Positions 1 through 7,429 of a stretch of DNA of 64,000 bases are shown in pieces. Made by a program: the position numbers and the translations under genes. How positions within the stretch are numbered: position 1 is the first letter of the stretch; each line of letters begins with the position of its first letter. Origin of the DNA: an uncultured Oscillospiraceae bacterium (GTDB lineage Bacteria > Bacillota > Clostridia > Oscillospirales > Acutalibacteraceae); contig CAUDCW010000010.1 in NCBI GenBank assembly GCA_958448165.1, positions 41,636 through 105,635 of the forward strand. The letters are read 5' to 3'. The notes beneath the pieces are model-generated. The model had not been told where the DNA came from. It saw only the letters and a program-made list of their open reading frames with translations, and searched no databases.

Positions 1-2
1 CA

Positions 3-506
3 ACAGTGCTCACTTACTTTGTCAAGATACCGACTCCGGGTGGATACATTCATCTGGGCGACAGCGTGATTTATCTTATGGCTTGCTTCCTGCCGACGCC
101 GTATGCGATGATCGGCGCAGGAATCGGCGGCAGTCTTGCCGATTTGTTCGGCGGATATTTTCATTACATCATTCCGACCTTTATAATCAAAATGCTTATC
201 GCCGTTCCGTTTTCCTGCAAGAACGAGAAAATGCTCACGGTTCGCAACGCCGTTATGGTTGTTCCTGCCGGTATGATTACAGTTGCAGGCTATTATGTAA
301 CAAAGGTTGTACTGCTTGCGATTGACAAGGCAACGGCTGAGCTTGGTTTTATCGGTGCATTCTTTGATGCTTCAACGTGGGCAGCGGCTTTGTATAAAAT
401 TCCTGAGAACACAATTCAGGCGGTTGGCAGTGCTATTGCGTTTATTATTTTTGCACTTGCATTTGACGGTGCGAAGCTGAAGAAAAGAGTTTTATCAATC
501 AGATAA
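3..506 (+). CDS. ECF transporter S component (5' truncated by window edge)
   Basis: Membrane substrate-binding (S) subunit of an energy-coupling factor vitamin or cofactor importer; it would work with a T subunit and two ATPases not seen here. The frame is open to the window start, so the true N-terminus is missing. The visible protein has about five hydrophobic segments and the motif PGGYIHLGD near the start, typical of the riboflavin-type ECF S family (PF07155), followed by glycine-rich GAGIGGSLADLFGGY. The substrate cannot be told from sequence. A terminator hairpin follows 34 bases after the stop, so it is the last gene of its transcript. Family call fairly sure, ligand unknown. Confidence 0.8.
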   Translation, partial: TVLTYFVKIPTPGGYIHLGDSVIYLMACFLPTPYAMIGAGIGGSLADLFGGYFHYIIPTFIIKMLIAVPFSCKNEKMLTVRNAVMVVPAGMITVAGYYVTKVVLLAIDKATAELGFIGAFFDASTWAAALYKIPENTIQAVGSAIAFIIFALAFDGAKLKKRVLSIR

Positions 507-539
507 TGTTTTGTGACAAAATTTATAGAAATGTTTTTG

Positions 540-567
540 ACTGCGGCATTTTGTATGCCGCAGTTTT
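540..567 (+). terminator. Rho-independent terminator after ECF S gene
   Basis: Perfect 10-bp stem ACTGCGGCAT/ATGCCGCAGT (540-549 and 555-564) with a 5-base loop and a short T tract. Confidence 0.75.
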
Positions 568-607
568 AGATTTATAAAAAAACACGACTTAAATTATAAG
601 AAAACAC

Positions 608-636
608 TTGAATACTTAATTAATCAATGTTATAAT
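608..636 (+). promoter_or_regulatory. Sigma-A promoter with no downstream ORF
   Basis: TTGAAT at 608-613, 17-bp spacer, TATAAT at 631-636. No open frame follows before the next promoter at 856, so it may drive a small RNA. Confidence 0.55.
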
Positions 637-642
637 ATATCC

Positions 643-778
643 GAAATAAGATTACTTTATTACAAAAGGGACAAGCGTTTTACAACGATTTTCCTGAATA
701 ATATTATGCGTACAACTTACTTTTCATAATTCCATCCTAAAAGCAACCGCCGGGGCAGCAGCCTTGGCGGTTGCTTTG
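643..778 (+). ncRNA. Candidate small RNA
   Basis: About 135 bases between the 608-636 promoter and a strong hairpin (AAGCAACCGCC near 741-751 with GGCGGTTGCTT near 766-776). There is no ribosome binding site plus start that gives a credible protein. The T tract after the hairpin is short (CTTTGCG), so termination is uncertain. No known RNA family was recognised. Confidence 0.3.
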
Positions 779-855
779 CGTATAAGGTGTTAAGTGCAGT
801 GAATTTATGCGATAAACAATAATTTACGGCGAAATAAAAATATTTCTTTTACCCA

Positions 856-897
856 TTGACAAGGCGCGTATAACTGTATATACTGTATATACACAGT
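856..897 (+). promoter_or_regulatory. Promoter and probable GntR operator of the regulator-ABC operon
   Basis: TTGACA (856-861), 17 bp, TATACT (879-884). The -10 is embedded in an imperfect inverted repeat that runs from ACTGTATATA (873) to TATACACAGT (ending 897). An operator over the -10 is what is expected for autorepression by the YtrA-type regulator just downstream. Confidence 0.65.
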
Positions 898-911
898 AGG
901 GGGGTGCTTGA

Positions 912-1289
912 TTGAACATCTTTATCAGAAACACAAGCGGTCAGCCGATTTATGAGCAGATTTACAACCAAATCAAGGCTTCAATCGTTTCGGGCGAGCT
1001 GAAAACCGACGAACCACTGCCCTCTATCCGCTCTCTTGCCAAGGATTTGCGCATAAGCGTAATCACAACAAAGCGGGCGTATGAGGAGCTTGAGCGTGAC
1101 GGGTTTATATATACTGCGCCGGGCAAGGGATGTTTTGTCAAAAAGCAGAACATACAGCTGCGCCGTGAGGAGAGCCTGCAAAAAATTGAGGAGCATCTGA
1201 AAATCGCTTATGAGCTGGCGAAAACCTGCAACGTGAGCAGAGAAGAGCTTGTTGAAATGTTAGAATTAATGGGAGAGGAATGGTATTGA
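912..1289 (+). CDS. GntR family transcriptional regulator, YtrA subfamily
   Basis: Short (125 aa) DNA-binding regulator with an N-terminal winged helix-turn-helix (about residues 10-75, with PSIRSLAKDL and TTKRAYEELERDGFI) and only a short helical C-terminal tail, the architecture of YtrA-like regulators that control ABC exporters. The start is TTG at 912, preceded by a G-rich ribosome binding site at about 898-905. Its stop overlaps the head of the ATPase gene, so the two are translationally coupled. An inverted repeat over its promoter suggests it represses its own operon. The effector is unknown; in Bacillus, YtrA-type operons respond to cell-wall antibiotics. Confidence 0.85.
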   Translation: MNIFIRNTSGQPIYEQIYNQIKASIVSGELKTDEPLPSIRSLAKDLRISVITTKRAYEELERDGFIYTAPGKGCFVKKQNIQLRREESLQKIEEHLKIAYELAKTCNVSREELVEMLELMGEEWY

Positions 1290-1291
1290 TT

Positions 1292-2140
1292 ATGAAAAAT
1301 GCGATTGAAATTACAAATTTGTCAAAGGAATTCAAGGGCTTTACGCTTAATAACATAAGCCTTGAGCTGCCCAGCGGCTGTATAATGGGTCTTATCGGTG
1401 AGAACGGCGCAGGAAAAAGTACAATTATTAAGCTGATTTTCAACTCGATAAGGCGAAACAGCGGAAGTATAAGGGTGCTTGGCTGTGACAACCTTGACAA
1501 GGACTTTGAAAAAATCAAAAACGAAATCGGCGTTGTGCTTGATGAGCCGTGTTTCCCCGAATGTGTAAGGCTAAAGGATATAAACGCAATGATGAAAAGC
1601 ATATATAAAAACTGGAGCAGTGATGAGTTTTTCGCTTACTGCGATAAATTCGGTCTTCCCCGTGACAAGAGGTTCAAAGGCTTTTCAAAGGGAATGAAGA
1701 TGAAAACCTCGATAGCCGTTGCTATGTCGCACGGCGCAAAGCTGTTGGTGCTTGATGAGGCAACCTCGGGGCTTGACCCGATTATCCGTGACGAAATACT
1801 TGACGTTTTCAACGACTTCACAAGGGACGAGAATCACTCGGTTCTGATTTCGTCACACATCATAAGCGATCTTGAGAAGATATGCGATTACATAGCGTTT
1901 ATACACAAGGGCAGTCTTAGGTTCTGCGAGGAAAAGGACGCTCTGCTTGAAAAATATTTGCTCATTCACTGCACGGACGAGGACTTGAAAAAGCTTCCGC
2001 ACAGTCAGATTGTCGGATACAAAAGAAGCAGATACGAAACCGAGGCGCTTGTTAAAAACGGCAGTCTGCCGTCAGGCGTTATCAGCGAGAAGCCGTGCAT
2101 TGAGGATATAATGCTGTTTATGTCAAAGGAGAGTGTATGA
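1292..2140 (+). CDS. ABC transporter ATP-binding protein (YtrB-like)
   Basis: Cytoplasmic ATPase of an exporter. Walker A GENGAGKST lies at residues 36-44 and Walker B LLVLDEATSGLDP in mid-protein; the usual LSGGQ signature is degenerate (FSKGM), a feature common in this YtrB/EcsA-like group. ATG 1292 is chosen because the upstream in-frame ATG at 1280 sits almost on the GGGAGAGG ribosome binding site; TTG 1286 is also possible. It follows the GntR regulator and overlaps the permease region, forming a three-gene operon. Likely role: export or defence against a membrane-active compound; the substrate is not visible. Confidence 0.85.
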   Translation: MKNAIEITNLSKEFKGFTLNNISLELPSGCIMGLIGENGAGKSTIIKLIFNSIRRNSGSIRVLGCDNLDKDFEKIKNEIGVVLDEPCFPECVRLKDINAMMKSIYKNWSSDEFFAYCDKFGLPRDKRFKGFSKGMKMKTSIAVAMSHGAKLLVLDEATSGLDPIIRDEILDVFNDFTRDENHSVLISSHIISDLEKICDYIAFIHKGSLRFCEEKDALLEKYLLIHCTDEDLKKLPHSQIVGYKRSRYETEALVKNGSLPSGVISEKPCIEDIMLFMSKESV

Positions 2141-2141
2141 T

Positions 2142-2816
2142 ATGAAAGGAATTTTTCTTAAAAACTGGATTGTTTTGTGGGGCGGACTCAGGTTTAATCT
2201 TGTGCTTATTACAATTGCAGGACTGATATTTGCCGTTGTCGGGCAGATGAATACGTTTGGCTCAATCTTTTCCGGAATTTTTCTTTGCTCAATGGTTATG
2301 GGTATTATGGAGTATAACGAGCGGAGCAAGTGGGAGCTTTACAGCGACGTTCTGCCTGTGGGGAGAACAGGGACTGTAAAGGGATTTTACCTGTTTTCAA
2401 TTTCATACTTTGCCGCATTCAGCGTGCTTGCTGTTTTAGCGTGTGCATTGTTTTCTGCGTTTATGCCGATGTATTTTGATGCGGCGACTCTTATGCTGAC
2501 GCCGATTATGACAATTTTTGTTCCGACTTTGATTTTTGCTTTGACACTTCCAATCTTATTTAAGTTTGGCTACAAGGTGTTCAGGGTTATCTTCCTTGTG
2601 CTTCTCGGCTTCTTTGGCGGTATAGGCGGCTTCTTCCTGGGTTACTTTGTGGTTGACGATGAACACACCCTGGTATCATCCGCTTTATCTCAGATAAGGA
2701 ACATTGATTTCTTCTCGGTTTTGCCGTGGATTCTTGCGGCTGCCGCTGCGGTGCTTGGACTTTACTTCATTTCGATGTTCTTGTCCGCAAGGCTTTATAA
2801 GAGTGTTGAGAGATAA
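2142..2816 (+). CDS. ABC-2 type transporter permease
   Basis: Integral membrane partner of the preceding ATPase: about 224 aa with six hydrophobic segments and little else. ATG 2142 is preferred to GTG 2133 because the AAGGAG site at 2126-2131 leaves about 10 bases to it. The gene overlaps the end of the ATPase reading frame region by a few bases, which fits a two-component exporter (ATPase plus permease homodimer). It ends in a hairpin shared with the converging operon. No substrate can be inferred. Confidence 0.75.
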   Translation: MKGIFLKNWIVLWGGLRFNLVLITIAGLIFAVVGQMNTFGSIFSGIFLCSMVMGIMEYNERSKWELYSDVLPVGRTGTVKGFYLFSISYFAAFSVLAVLACALFSAFMPMYFDAATLMLTPIMTIFVPTLIFALTLPILFKFGYKVFRVIFLVLLGFFGGIGGFFLGYFVVDDEHTLVSSALSQIRNIDFFSVLPWILAAAAAVLGLYFISMFLSARLYKSVER

Positions 2817-2844
2817 AGAAATTCAGAAAAATTAACATATACTG

Positions 2845-2874
2845 ACAGCGGCAGGGTGCGCTCCCTGCCGCTGT
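2845..2874. terminator. Bidirectional terminator hairpin between convergent operons
   Basis: Perfect 12-bp stem ACAGCGGCAGGG/CCCTGCCGCTGT with a 6-base loop. On the minus strand it is followed by a T-rich run, so it serves best as the terminator of the leftward operon. Confidence 0.7.
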
Positions 2875-2875
2875 G

Positions 2876-3187
2876 CTATAATATAAGATACACAAGCGCC
2901 ATAACAAGGCTTGTGTCGCTGTGTTCGCCGAGCAACAGCAGTATAATGATAAGCACAAGGCTGCGGTCCTTGTCGGCTAAAAGCTGCTGCATATTAAGCT
3001 GCAAAGGGCCGGTCTGTGTGCCGCCGAACGGCTTTGTCGGTGCGTCGGTTTTGCGTTCGGCTTCCTTTTCGTGTTCATTGTCATTTTTAGCGTTATTCTC
3101 ACCGCCTGCTCTTGCGGCACGGCTGTGCATTTCCTGCATTCGCCTTACCGCCTCACGTTGCATCGGGTCGTTTGTTGCCTGCGCCAT
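2876..3187 (-). CDS. Hypothetical protein, last gene of small-protein operon
   Basis: 103 aa. The first two thirds are charged and alanine-rich (REAVRRMQEMHSRAARAGG), the last third is strongly hydrophobic (SLVLIIILLLL), so it probably ends in a membrane anchor or hairpin. ATG 3187 is chosen because GAGGTG lies 6 bases upstream; a longer frame to 3208 has no such site. It follows the next gene after 4 bases in the same operon. No function is recognised; such trios of small proteins are known in clostridia but not characterised to my knowledge. Confidence 0.6.
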   Translation of the reverse strand: MAQATNDPMQREAVRRMQEMHSRAARAGGENNAKNDNEHEKEAERKTDAPTKPFGGTQTGPLQLNMQQLLADKDRSLVLIIILLLLGEHSDTSLVMALVYLIL

Positions 3188-3191
3188 ATGT

Positions 3192-3539
3192 TCACCTCGT
3201 TGAGCCAAGCTTTTGTATCATCGGCAGAAACCGCAGTATGTGAAGCATCCGTGACGCTTCGTCGAGCTTTTTCTGCCGCTCCCGACTTAAAAACGGACGA
3301 AGCGCAGCAAGCAGCCTTGTGCCGTCATCCTCCTTGTTATATTCGGACATAAGCGGCATAATGCGGCTGACGGCGTTTAACACCTCGGGCGACATCATAT
3401 TGTTCGGAGCGTTGTTCTGCGGCGGTGGTGGCTGAGGCGGCTTGCTTTCTGCGCCAAGCATTCCCGCCATACTTCTTATCTGCTCCATAGCCTGCGGGTC
3501 GCTGAGTATTTCTGATATCCGGTCTGAAAAATTGTCCAC
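3192..3539 (-). CDS. Hypothetical protein, middle gene of small-protein operon
   Basis: 115 aa, soluble, helical, with a proline/glutamine-rich linker (about residues 33-43, PPQPPPPQNN) dividing an N-terminal helix pair from a C-terminal helical part rich in arginine and leucine. The GTG start directly abuts the upstream stop (TGA then GTG at 3542/3539), so translation is coupled. No family is recognised. Shared helical character with the upstream gene suggests they may act together or with the membrane-anchored downstream product. Confidence 0.6.
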   Translation of the reverse strand: MDNFSDRISEILSDPQAMEQIRSMAGMLGAESKPPQPPPPQNNAPNNMMSPEVLNAVSRIMPLMSEYNKEDDGTRLLAALRPFLSRERQKKLDEASRMLHILRFLPMIQKLGSTR

Positions 3540-3788
3540 TCAATCAGCTCCCTTGTCTTTTTTCAACCGCTTCATCAGCTCTTTCGCCTGCGGCGAATTT
3601 AATATTCTCTCGGTTTCCTCACGGTTGCTCAGTATCTTTTCTACCTGTGAAAGCTTTTTCTTGTCCATACCTTTAAATATATCGCCCAGCTTACCGCTTT
3701 TTGCGGCATTTTCAAGCTGCTGCGGACTTGTGTTCATAGCTCCGCCCATTTTTTTAAGCATATCGTCAAAGTTGCTTTGATTACTCAA
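3540..3788 (-). CDS. Hypothetical protein, first gene of small-protein operon
   Basis: 82 aa, highly charged and helical, with motifs SPQQLENAAKSGKLGDIFKG and LSNREETERILNSPQAKEL. TTG start at 3788 with a GGTGG site upstream. It reads as a short all-helical domain; the phrase N-SP-A-L recurs in the middle gene as L-SDPQAM, hinting at shared ancestry of the two N-terminal parts. Function unknown. Confidence 0.6.
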   Translation of the reverse strand: MSNQSNFDDMLKKMGGAMNTSPQQLENAAKSGKLGDIFKGMDKKKLSQVEKILSNREETERILNSPQAKELMKRLKKDKGAD

Positions 3789-3943
3789 GAAAAAACACCA
3801 CCTGTTTTTATTTTACACAAAATGTATATTTGCGTTCTTGTAAAAATAGAACTGCGTTAAGAGGAATGATAAAGGCTTGCATTTTTTGATAGACTATGTA
3901 AAATATATATTGTAAAAAAGCAGAATTTGACAGGAGAAGTGTT

Positions 3944-4411
3944 ATGAGAATTTTGGTAATGTCTGATTCACACGGCGACTATAACAGGGTAAGACGGGCG
4001 GTAATGGCACAGAATAAAGCAGAGGTTATTATCCACTGCGGCGACGGCGAGGACCAGGTTGATAATTTAAAACGTGATTTCCCCGAAAAGGCGGTTTATG
4101 CCGTCAGGGGGAACTGCGACTGGGGTTCAACTCTGCCGCTTGAACAGCTTATCACGCTTGAGGGCAAGAGGATAATGTTTACTCACGGGCATATATATTC
4201 CGTCAAATCAGGCTATTACAGGATTAAAGAAGAGGCGAGGGACAAGGGCGCAGATATTCTGCTGTTCGGGCATACGCATATGAAGATGGCGGAATATGAG
4301 GACGGGCTTTATATTATGAATCCCGGCAGCATAGGCTATTACGGCGCAAGCTACGGTATTATTGATATTACACCGCAGGGTATACTGATGAATACGGTGA
4401 ATATTGATTAA
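3944..4411 (+). CDS. Metallophosphoesterase, YfcE/MJ0936 type
   Basis: 155-aa calcineurin-like phosphoesterase. All metal-binding motifs are in place: DSHGD (residues 8-12), HCGDGE, GNCDW, then THGH and GHTH near the C-terminus. The length matches the small YfcE/YsnB group, which hydrolyse phosphodiesters such as bis-p-nitrophenyl phosphate in vitro; the natural substrate is unsettled. Good ribosome binding site (AGGAGAAG) before ATG 3944. Stands alone between the leftward small-protein operon and ylxM. Confidence 0.88.
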   Translation: MRILVMSDSHGDYNRVRRAVMAQNKAEVIIHCGDGEDQVDNLKRDFPEKAVYAVRGNCDWGSTLPLEQLITLEGKRIMFTHGHIYSVKSGYYRIKEEARDKGADILLFGHTHMKMAEYEDGLYIMNPGSIGYYGASYGIIDITPQGILMNTVNID

Positions 4412-4427
4412 AAATCTTTTTATACGC

Positions 4428-4456
4428 TTGACAAGACGGAATTAATATAGTACAAT
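4428..4456 (+). promoter_or_regulatory. Promoter of the ylxM-ffh operon
   Basis: TTGACA at 4428-4433, 17-bp spacer, TACAAT at 4451-4456, followed 38 bases later by the ylxM start. Confidence 0.7.
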
Positions 4457-4494
4457 AGCACAGGTGTAAAGAAAAAAACTTTACAGAGGACGGA

Positions 4495-4860
4495 ATGTCA
4501 GTGGAAAAGGACTACAAAATTTCGCTCCTGCTTGATTTTTACGGTGAGCTTTTATCGCAAAAGCAAAGGCTGGCGATTGAGGGCTATTATAACGAGGATT
4601 GCTCGCTTGCCGAAATTGCACAGGAAATGAAGATTACCCGTCAGGCGGTGCGCGATATAATAAAGCGCACAGAGCAAACTCTTTTGCAGATGGAGTCAAA
4701 GCTTGGGCTTTACAGCCGCTTTGAAGAGATGCACAACGGGCTTGAAGAAATAAAGCGCCTGAGCGAAAGTATAATTGATTTAACCGATAATGATGATATA
4801 AAGGCAGCTGCGGCGGAAATTACCGATTGTGCGGATGTGCTGCTTGAAAAACAAGAATGA
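4495..4860 (+). CDS. ylxM: YlxM/p13 family helix-turn-helix protein
   Basis: 121 aa of the UPF0122 family, found next to ffh across Firmicutes and thought to modulate the signal recognition particle. The N-terminal half holds a sigma-70 region 4-like HTH (SLAEIAQEMKITRQAV, then DIIKR). The C-terminal tail is longer than usual and helical. ATG 4495 follows an ACAGAGGACG site. It ends 13 bases before the ffh start, so the two form an operon under the promoter at 4428. Confidence 0.9.
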   Translation: MSVEKDYKISLLLDFYGELLSQKQRLAIEGYYNEDCSLAEIAQEMKITRQAVRDIIKRTEQTLLQMESKLGLYSRFEEMHNGLEEIKRLSESIIDLTDNDDIKAAAAEITDCADVLLEKQE

Positions 4861-4873
4861 AAGGATGATTTTC

Positions 4874-6235
4874 TTGGCATTTGAAGGATTGTCTGAAAAG
4901 CTTAGCAATGCTTTTAAAAAGCTGCGCTCAAAGGGCAAGCTTAGTGAATCGGATGTTAAAGAGGCTATGCGTGAGGTTCGCCTTGCGCTGTTAGAGGCGG
5001 ACGTAAACTATAAGGTAGCCAAGGATTTCACCGCAAAGGTAACCGAAAGAGCGGTAGGCTCAGACGTTATGGAGAGCCTGACGCCTGCCCAGATGGTTGT
5101 CAAGATTGTCAACGAGGAGCTTACCGAGCTTATGGGCGGTCAGCAGACAAAGCTGCAGATGGCGCCAAAGCCGCCGACGGTTATTATGCTGTGCGGTCTT
5201 CAGGGCTCAGGTAAAACGACGCACGCCGGAAAACTTGCGATGATGCTCAAGGGGCAGGGTCACAGACCGCTTCTTGCCGCCTGCGACATTTACCGTCCGG
5301 CGGCTATTGAACAGCTTAAGGTTGTCGGTTCAAAGGCGGGCGCAACGGTTTTTGAGATGGGAACAGAAAATCCCGTCAAAATCGCAAAAGAAGCAATAAA
5401 GCACGCACGTGACTATGGCAACGACATTGTTATTCTTGATACCGCCGGCCGTCTGCACATTGACGAACAGCTTATGAAAGAGCTTGAAAATATCAAAGAC
5501 GAGGTTCGCCCGAACGAAATTTTCCTTGTTGTCGATGCAATGACAGGTCAGGACGCCGTTAATGTTGCAAAGAGCTTTAACGATCTGCTCGAGATATCGG
5601 GCGTTATCCTGACAAAGCTTGACGGCGACACCAGAGGCGGTGCGGCGCTGTCTGTAAGAGCGGTTACGGGCAAGCCGATTAAGTACGCCGGCACAGGCGA
5701 AAAGCTGTCCGACATTGAGGTTTTCCATCCGGACAGAATGGCAAGCCGTATTCTTGGAATGGGCGATGTGCTGACCCTTATCGAAGAAGCCGAAAGTAAG
5801 CTCGACCAGAAAAAGGCAGAAGAGCTTGCCCAAAAAATGGCGAAAAACAAGTTTGACTATAACGATTTGCTCGACCAGTTTATGCAGATTAAAAAGATGG
5901 GTCCGATAAAGGGAATTCTTGCAAAGCTGCCGGGCGTAGCAAAACAGCTTGATGATGTTGAAATAGATGACAGAATAATGGACAGGAATGCTGCGATTAT
6001 TCTTTCGATGACAAAAGAAGAGCGTGAAAAGCCGGCGATTATGAACGCCTCACGCAAAAGAAGAATTGCCGCAGGCTGCGGAATGAAGGTTGAGGACGTC
6101 AACCGTCTTATAAAGCAGTTTGAGCAGATGCAGAAAGTGATGAAGCAGCTCAACGGCAGGGGCAAGGGCAAAAAGAGAAAGATGTTCGGCGGTTTGCCCG
6201 GACTCGGCGGTCCTATGATGACGCCGAAAATGTAA
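4874..6235 (+). CDS. ffh: Signal recognition particle GTPase Ffh
   Basis: Targets nascent membrane and secreted proteins to FtsY and the Sec translocon together with the SRP RNA. 453 aa: N domain helices (1-90), G domain with GLQGSGKTT, DTAGRLHIDE and TKLDGDTRGGAA, then the methionine-rich M domain ending in a GKGKKRK tail. TTG 4874 is chosen since it gives the conserved start MAFEGLSEKL and sits 6-8 bases from AAAGGATG; upstream ATGs at 4829 and 4865 lack spacing. Follows ylxM and precedes rpsP, the usual clostridial order. Confidence 0.95.
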   Translation: MAFEGLSEKLSNAFKKLRSKGKLSESDVKEAMREVRLALLEADVNYKVAKDFTAKVTERAVGSDVMESLTPAQMVVKIVNEELTELMGGQQTKLQMAPKPPTVIMLCGLQGSGKTTHAGKLAMMLKGQGHRPLLAACDIYRPAAIEQLKVVGSKAGATVFEMGTENPVKIAKEAIKHARDYGNDIVILDTAGRLHIDEQLMKELENIKDEVRPNEIFLVVDAMTGQDAVNVAKSFNDLLEISGVILTKLDGDTRGGAALSVRAVTGKPIKYAGTGEKLSDIEVFHPDRMASRILGMGDVLTLIEEAESKLDQKKAEELAQKMAKNKFDYNDLLDQFMQIKKMGPIKGILAKLPGVAKQLDDVEIDDRIMDRNAAIILSMTKEEREKPAIMNASRKRRIAAGCGMKVEDVNRLIKQFEQMQKVMKQLNGRGKGKKRKMFGGLPGLGGPMMTPKM

Positions 6236-6318
6236 TTTATTTTGTATTCATCCCAAAATTAATTTTTATAATTAATTTGATGAAGATATACTTATTAATA
6301 ATCTGGAGGTGAAATATA

Positions 6319-6561
6319 ATGGCAGTAAAAATCAGACTTCGTCGTATGGGCGCAAAGAAATCTCCGTTCTACCGTATTGTAGTTGCTGATTCAAGATACC
6401 CGAGAGACGGTCGTTTCATTGAAGAGGTTGGTTACTACAACCCGACAAAGGAACCGGTTGAGCTTAAGATTGACGGTGACAAGGTAAAAGAGTGGATTGC
6501 TAAGGGTGCACAGCCGACAGACACAGTTAAGGCTCTTTTAAAGAAGAACAGCATTATCTAA
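6319..6561 (+). CDS. rpsP: 30S ribosomal protein S16
   Basis: 80-aa ribosomal protein of the 30S subunit, binding 16S rRNA early in assembly. It starts MAVKIRLRRMGAKKSPFYRI and contains the conserved ADSRYPRDGRFIEEVGYYNP. Strong CTGGAGGTG ribosome binding site upstream. Its TAA stop is also the left copy of the 3-bp TAA target site of a 35-bp MITE, which therefore begins at the base after the stop. khpA follows. Confidence 0.97.
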   Translation: MAVKIRLRRMGAKKSPFYRIVVADSRYPRDGRFIEEVGYYNPTKEPVELKIDGDKVKEWIAKGAQPTDTVKALLKKNSII

Positions 6562-6596
6562 GGAAACACAGAATAAATCGTTTGTTCAGTGCTTCC
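6562..6596. mobile_element. Minimal IS5-related MITE (35 bp)
   Basis: Terminal inverted repeats GGAAACACAGAATAAA and TTTGTTCAGTGCTTCC with almost no internal sequence. Ends match the IS5-like element at 48166-49041. It lies between rpsP and khpA and would fold into a hairpin in the transcript. Confidence 0.65.
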
Positions 6597-6625
6597 TTCA
6601 TTACACACCGAAAGGAGAAACTTCG

Positions 6626-6859
6626 ATGCAGGAGTTGCTTAAAGTTATCGCACAGGGCCTTGTTGAAGAACCTTCACAGGTCAGCGTTGACAAGGACGAG
6701 CCGAATGAAGAGGGCGTTATCGTTTATCACATTCACGTTGCTGAGGACGATATGGGCAGAATCATCGGTAAGCAGGGCAGAATAGCAAAGGCTATTCGCA
6801 CAATTGCACGCAGTGCGGCAATCAGAAACAACACTAAGGTAATGGTTGAAATCGACTGA
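6626..6859 (+). CDS. khpA: KH domain RNA-binding protein KhpA
   Basis: 77 aa, a single KH domain with the GxxG motif (RIIGKQGRIAKAIRTI). KhpA pairs with KhpB/Jag in Gram-positive bacteria to bind RNA and affect cell elongation and division. AAAGGAG ribosome binding site before ATG 6626. Position after rpsP is the standard clostridial arrangement. A strong terminator follows at 6894. Confidence 0.93.
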   Translation: MQELLKVIAQGLVEEPSQVSVDKDEPNEEGVIVYHIHVAEDDMGRIIGKQGRIAKAIRTIARSAAIRNNTKVMVEID

Positions 6860-6893
6860 TTGCCGGTGTTTGAAATCAATATTCGGTTTGATG

Positions 6894-6930
6894 ACTTTCA
6901 TATGCGTTTGCATATGAAAGTTATTTTTTT
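6894..6930 (+). terminator. Terminator of ylxM-ffh-rpsP-khpA
   Basis: 11-bp stem ACTTTCATATG/CATATGAAAGT, loop CGTTTG, then TATTTTTTT. Confidence 0.9.
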
Positions 6931-6986
6931 GGTATGAAGGTGTTGTTGAGAGGTTGATGATTTTTAGTAAAAGTTGGACAGTATTC

Positions 6987-7345
6987 TTGCCTCCCTCTGA
7001 CGAGGGAGGTGTCAGCGTAGCTGACGGAGGGAGAGAAAAGTTACGCAGAAATTGGTAAAATACACAGTAATTCGAGCATCTCTCCCTCAGTCGCCTATGG
7101 GCGACAGCTCCCTCGTCAGAGGGAGCCAAGACCTCGTTTCGAGCTTTCCTGCTTAAGTTGACGACATTGCCCCCAAGGGGAAGGCTTAACTTGTTACGAG
7201 TATTTATTAATTCAAAGAGCCGCAAAGCGGCGACAACCTTAACATTTGCCGCAGGCAAATATTTCATAGCGGAGCTATTTCATATTGCGTAGCAATATTT
7301 CACAAATCCCGTCAGGGATTTATATCATTGCGGCAAAGCCGCACC
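6987..7345. repeat. Mosaic of palindromic intergenic repeats
   Basis: No gene. It holds paired GACGAGGGAGG/CCTCGTCAGAGGG arms (about 6992 and 7112), a TTGACGACATTGCCC segment shared with 11478 and other copies, and an array of short hairpins (GCCGCAAAGCGGC, TTTGCCGCAGGCAAA, ATAGCGGAGCTAT, AATCCCGTCAGGGATT) separated by ATTTCA. The hairpin array reappears inverted at 63893-64000. Confidence 0.75.
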
Positions 7346-7363
7346 TCTTCACTCTGAAAAAAG

Positions 7364-7397
7364 GGGCGTTCCGTACACGGTTGCATACGGAACGCCC
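7364..7397 (-). terminator. Terminator of nifJ
   Basis: 12-bp stem GGGCGTTCCGTA/TACGGAACGCCC; on the minus strand it is followed by CCTTTTTTC. Confidence 0.9.
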
Positions 7398-7429
7398 TGA
7401 AGGGGTAATTTATGATTCTTTATAAGAAA

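Noticed and set aside
4829..4873. Longer N-terminus for Ffh from ATG 4829
   Set aside because: It overlaps ylxM and adds residues absent from the family; TTG 4874 with a proper ribosome binding site gives the conserved start.
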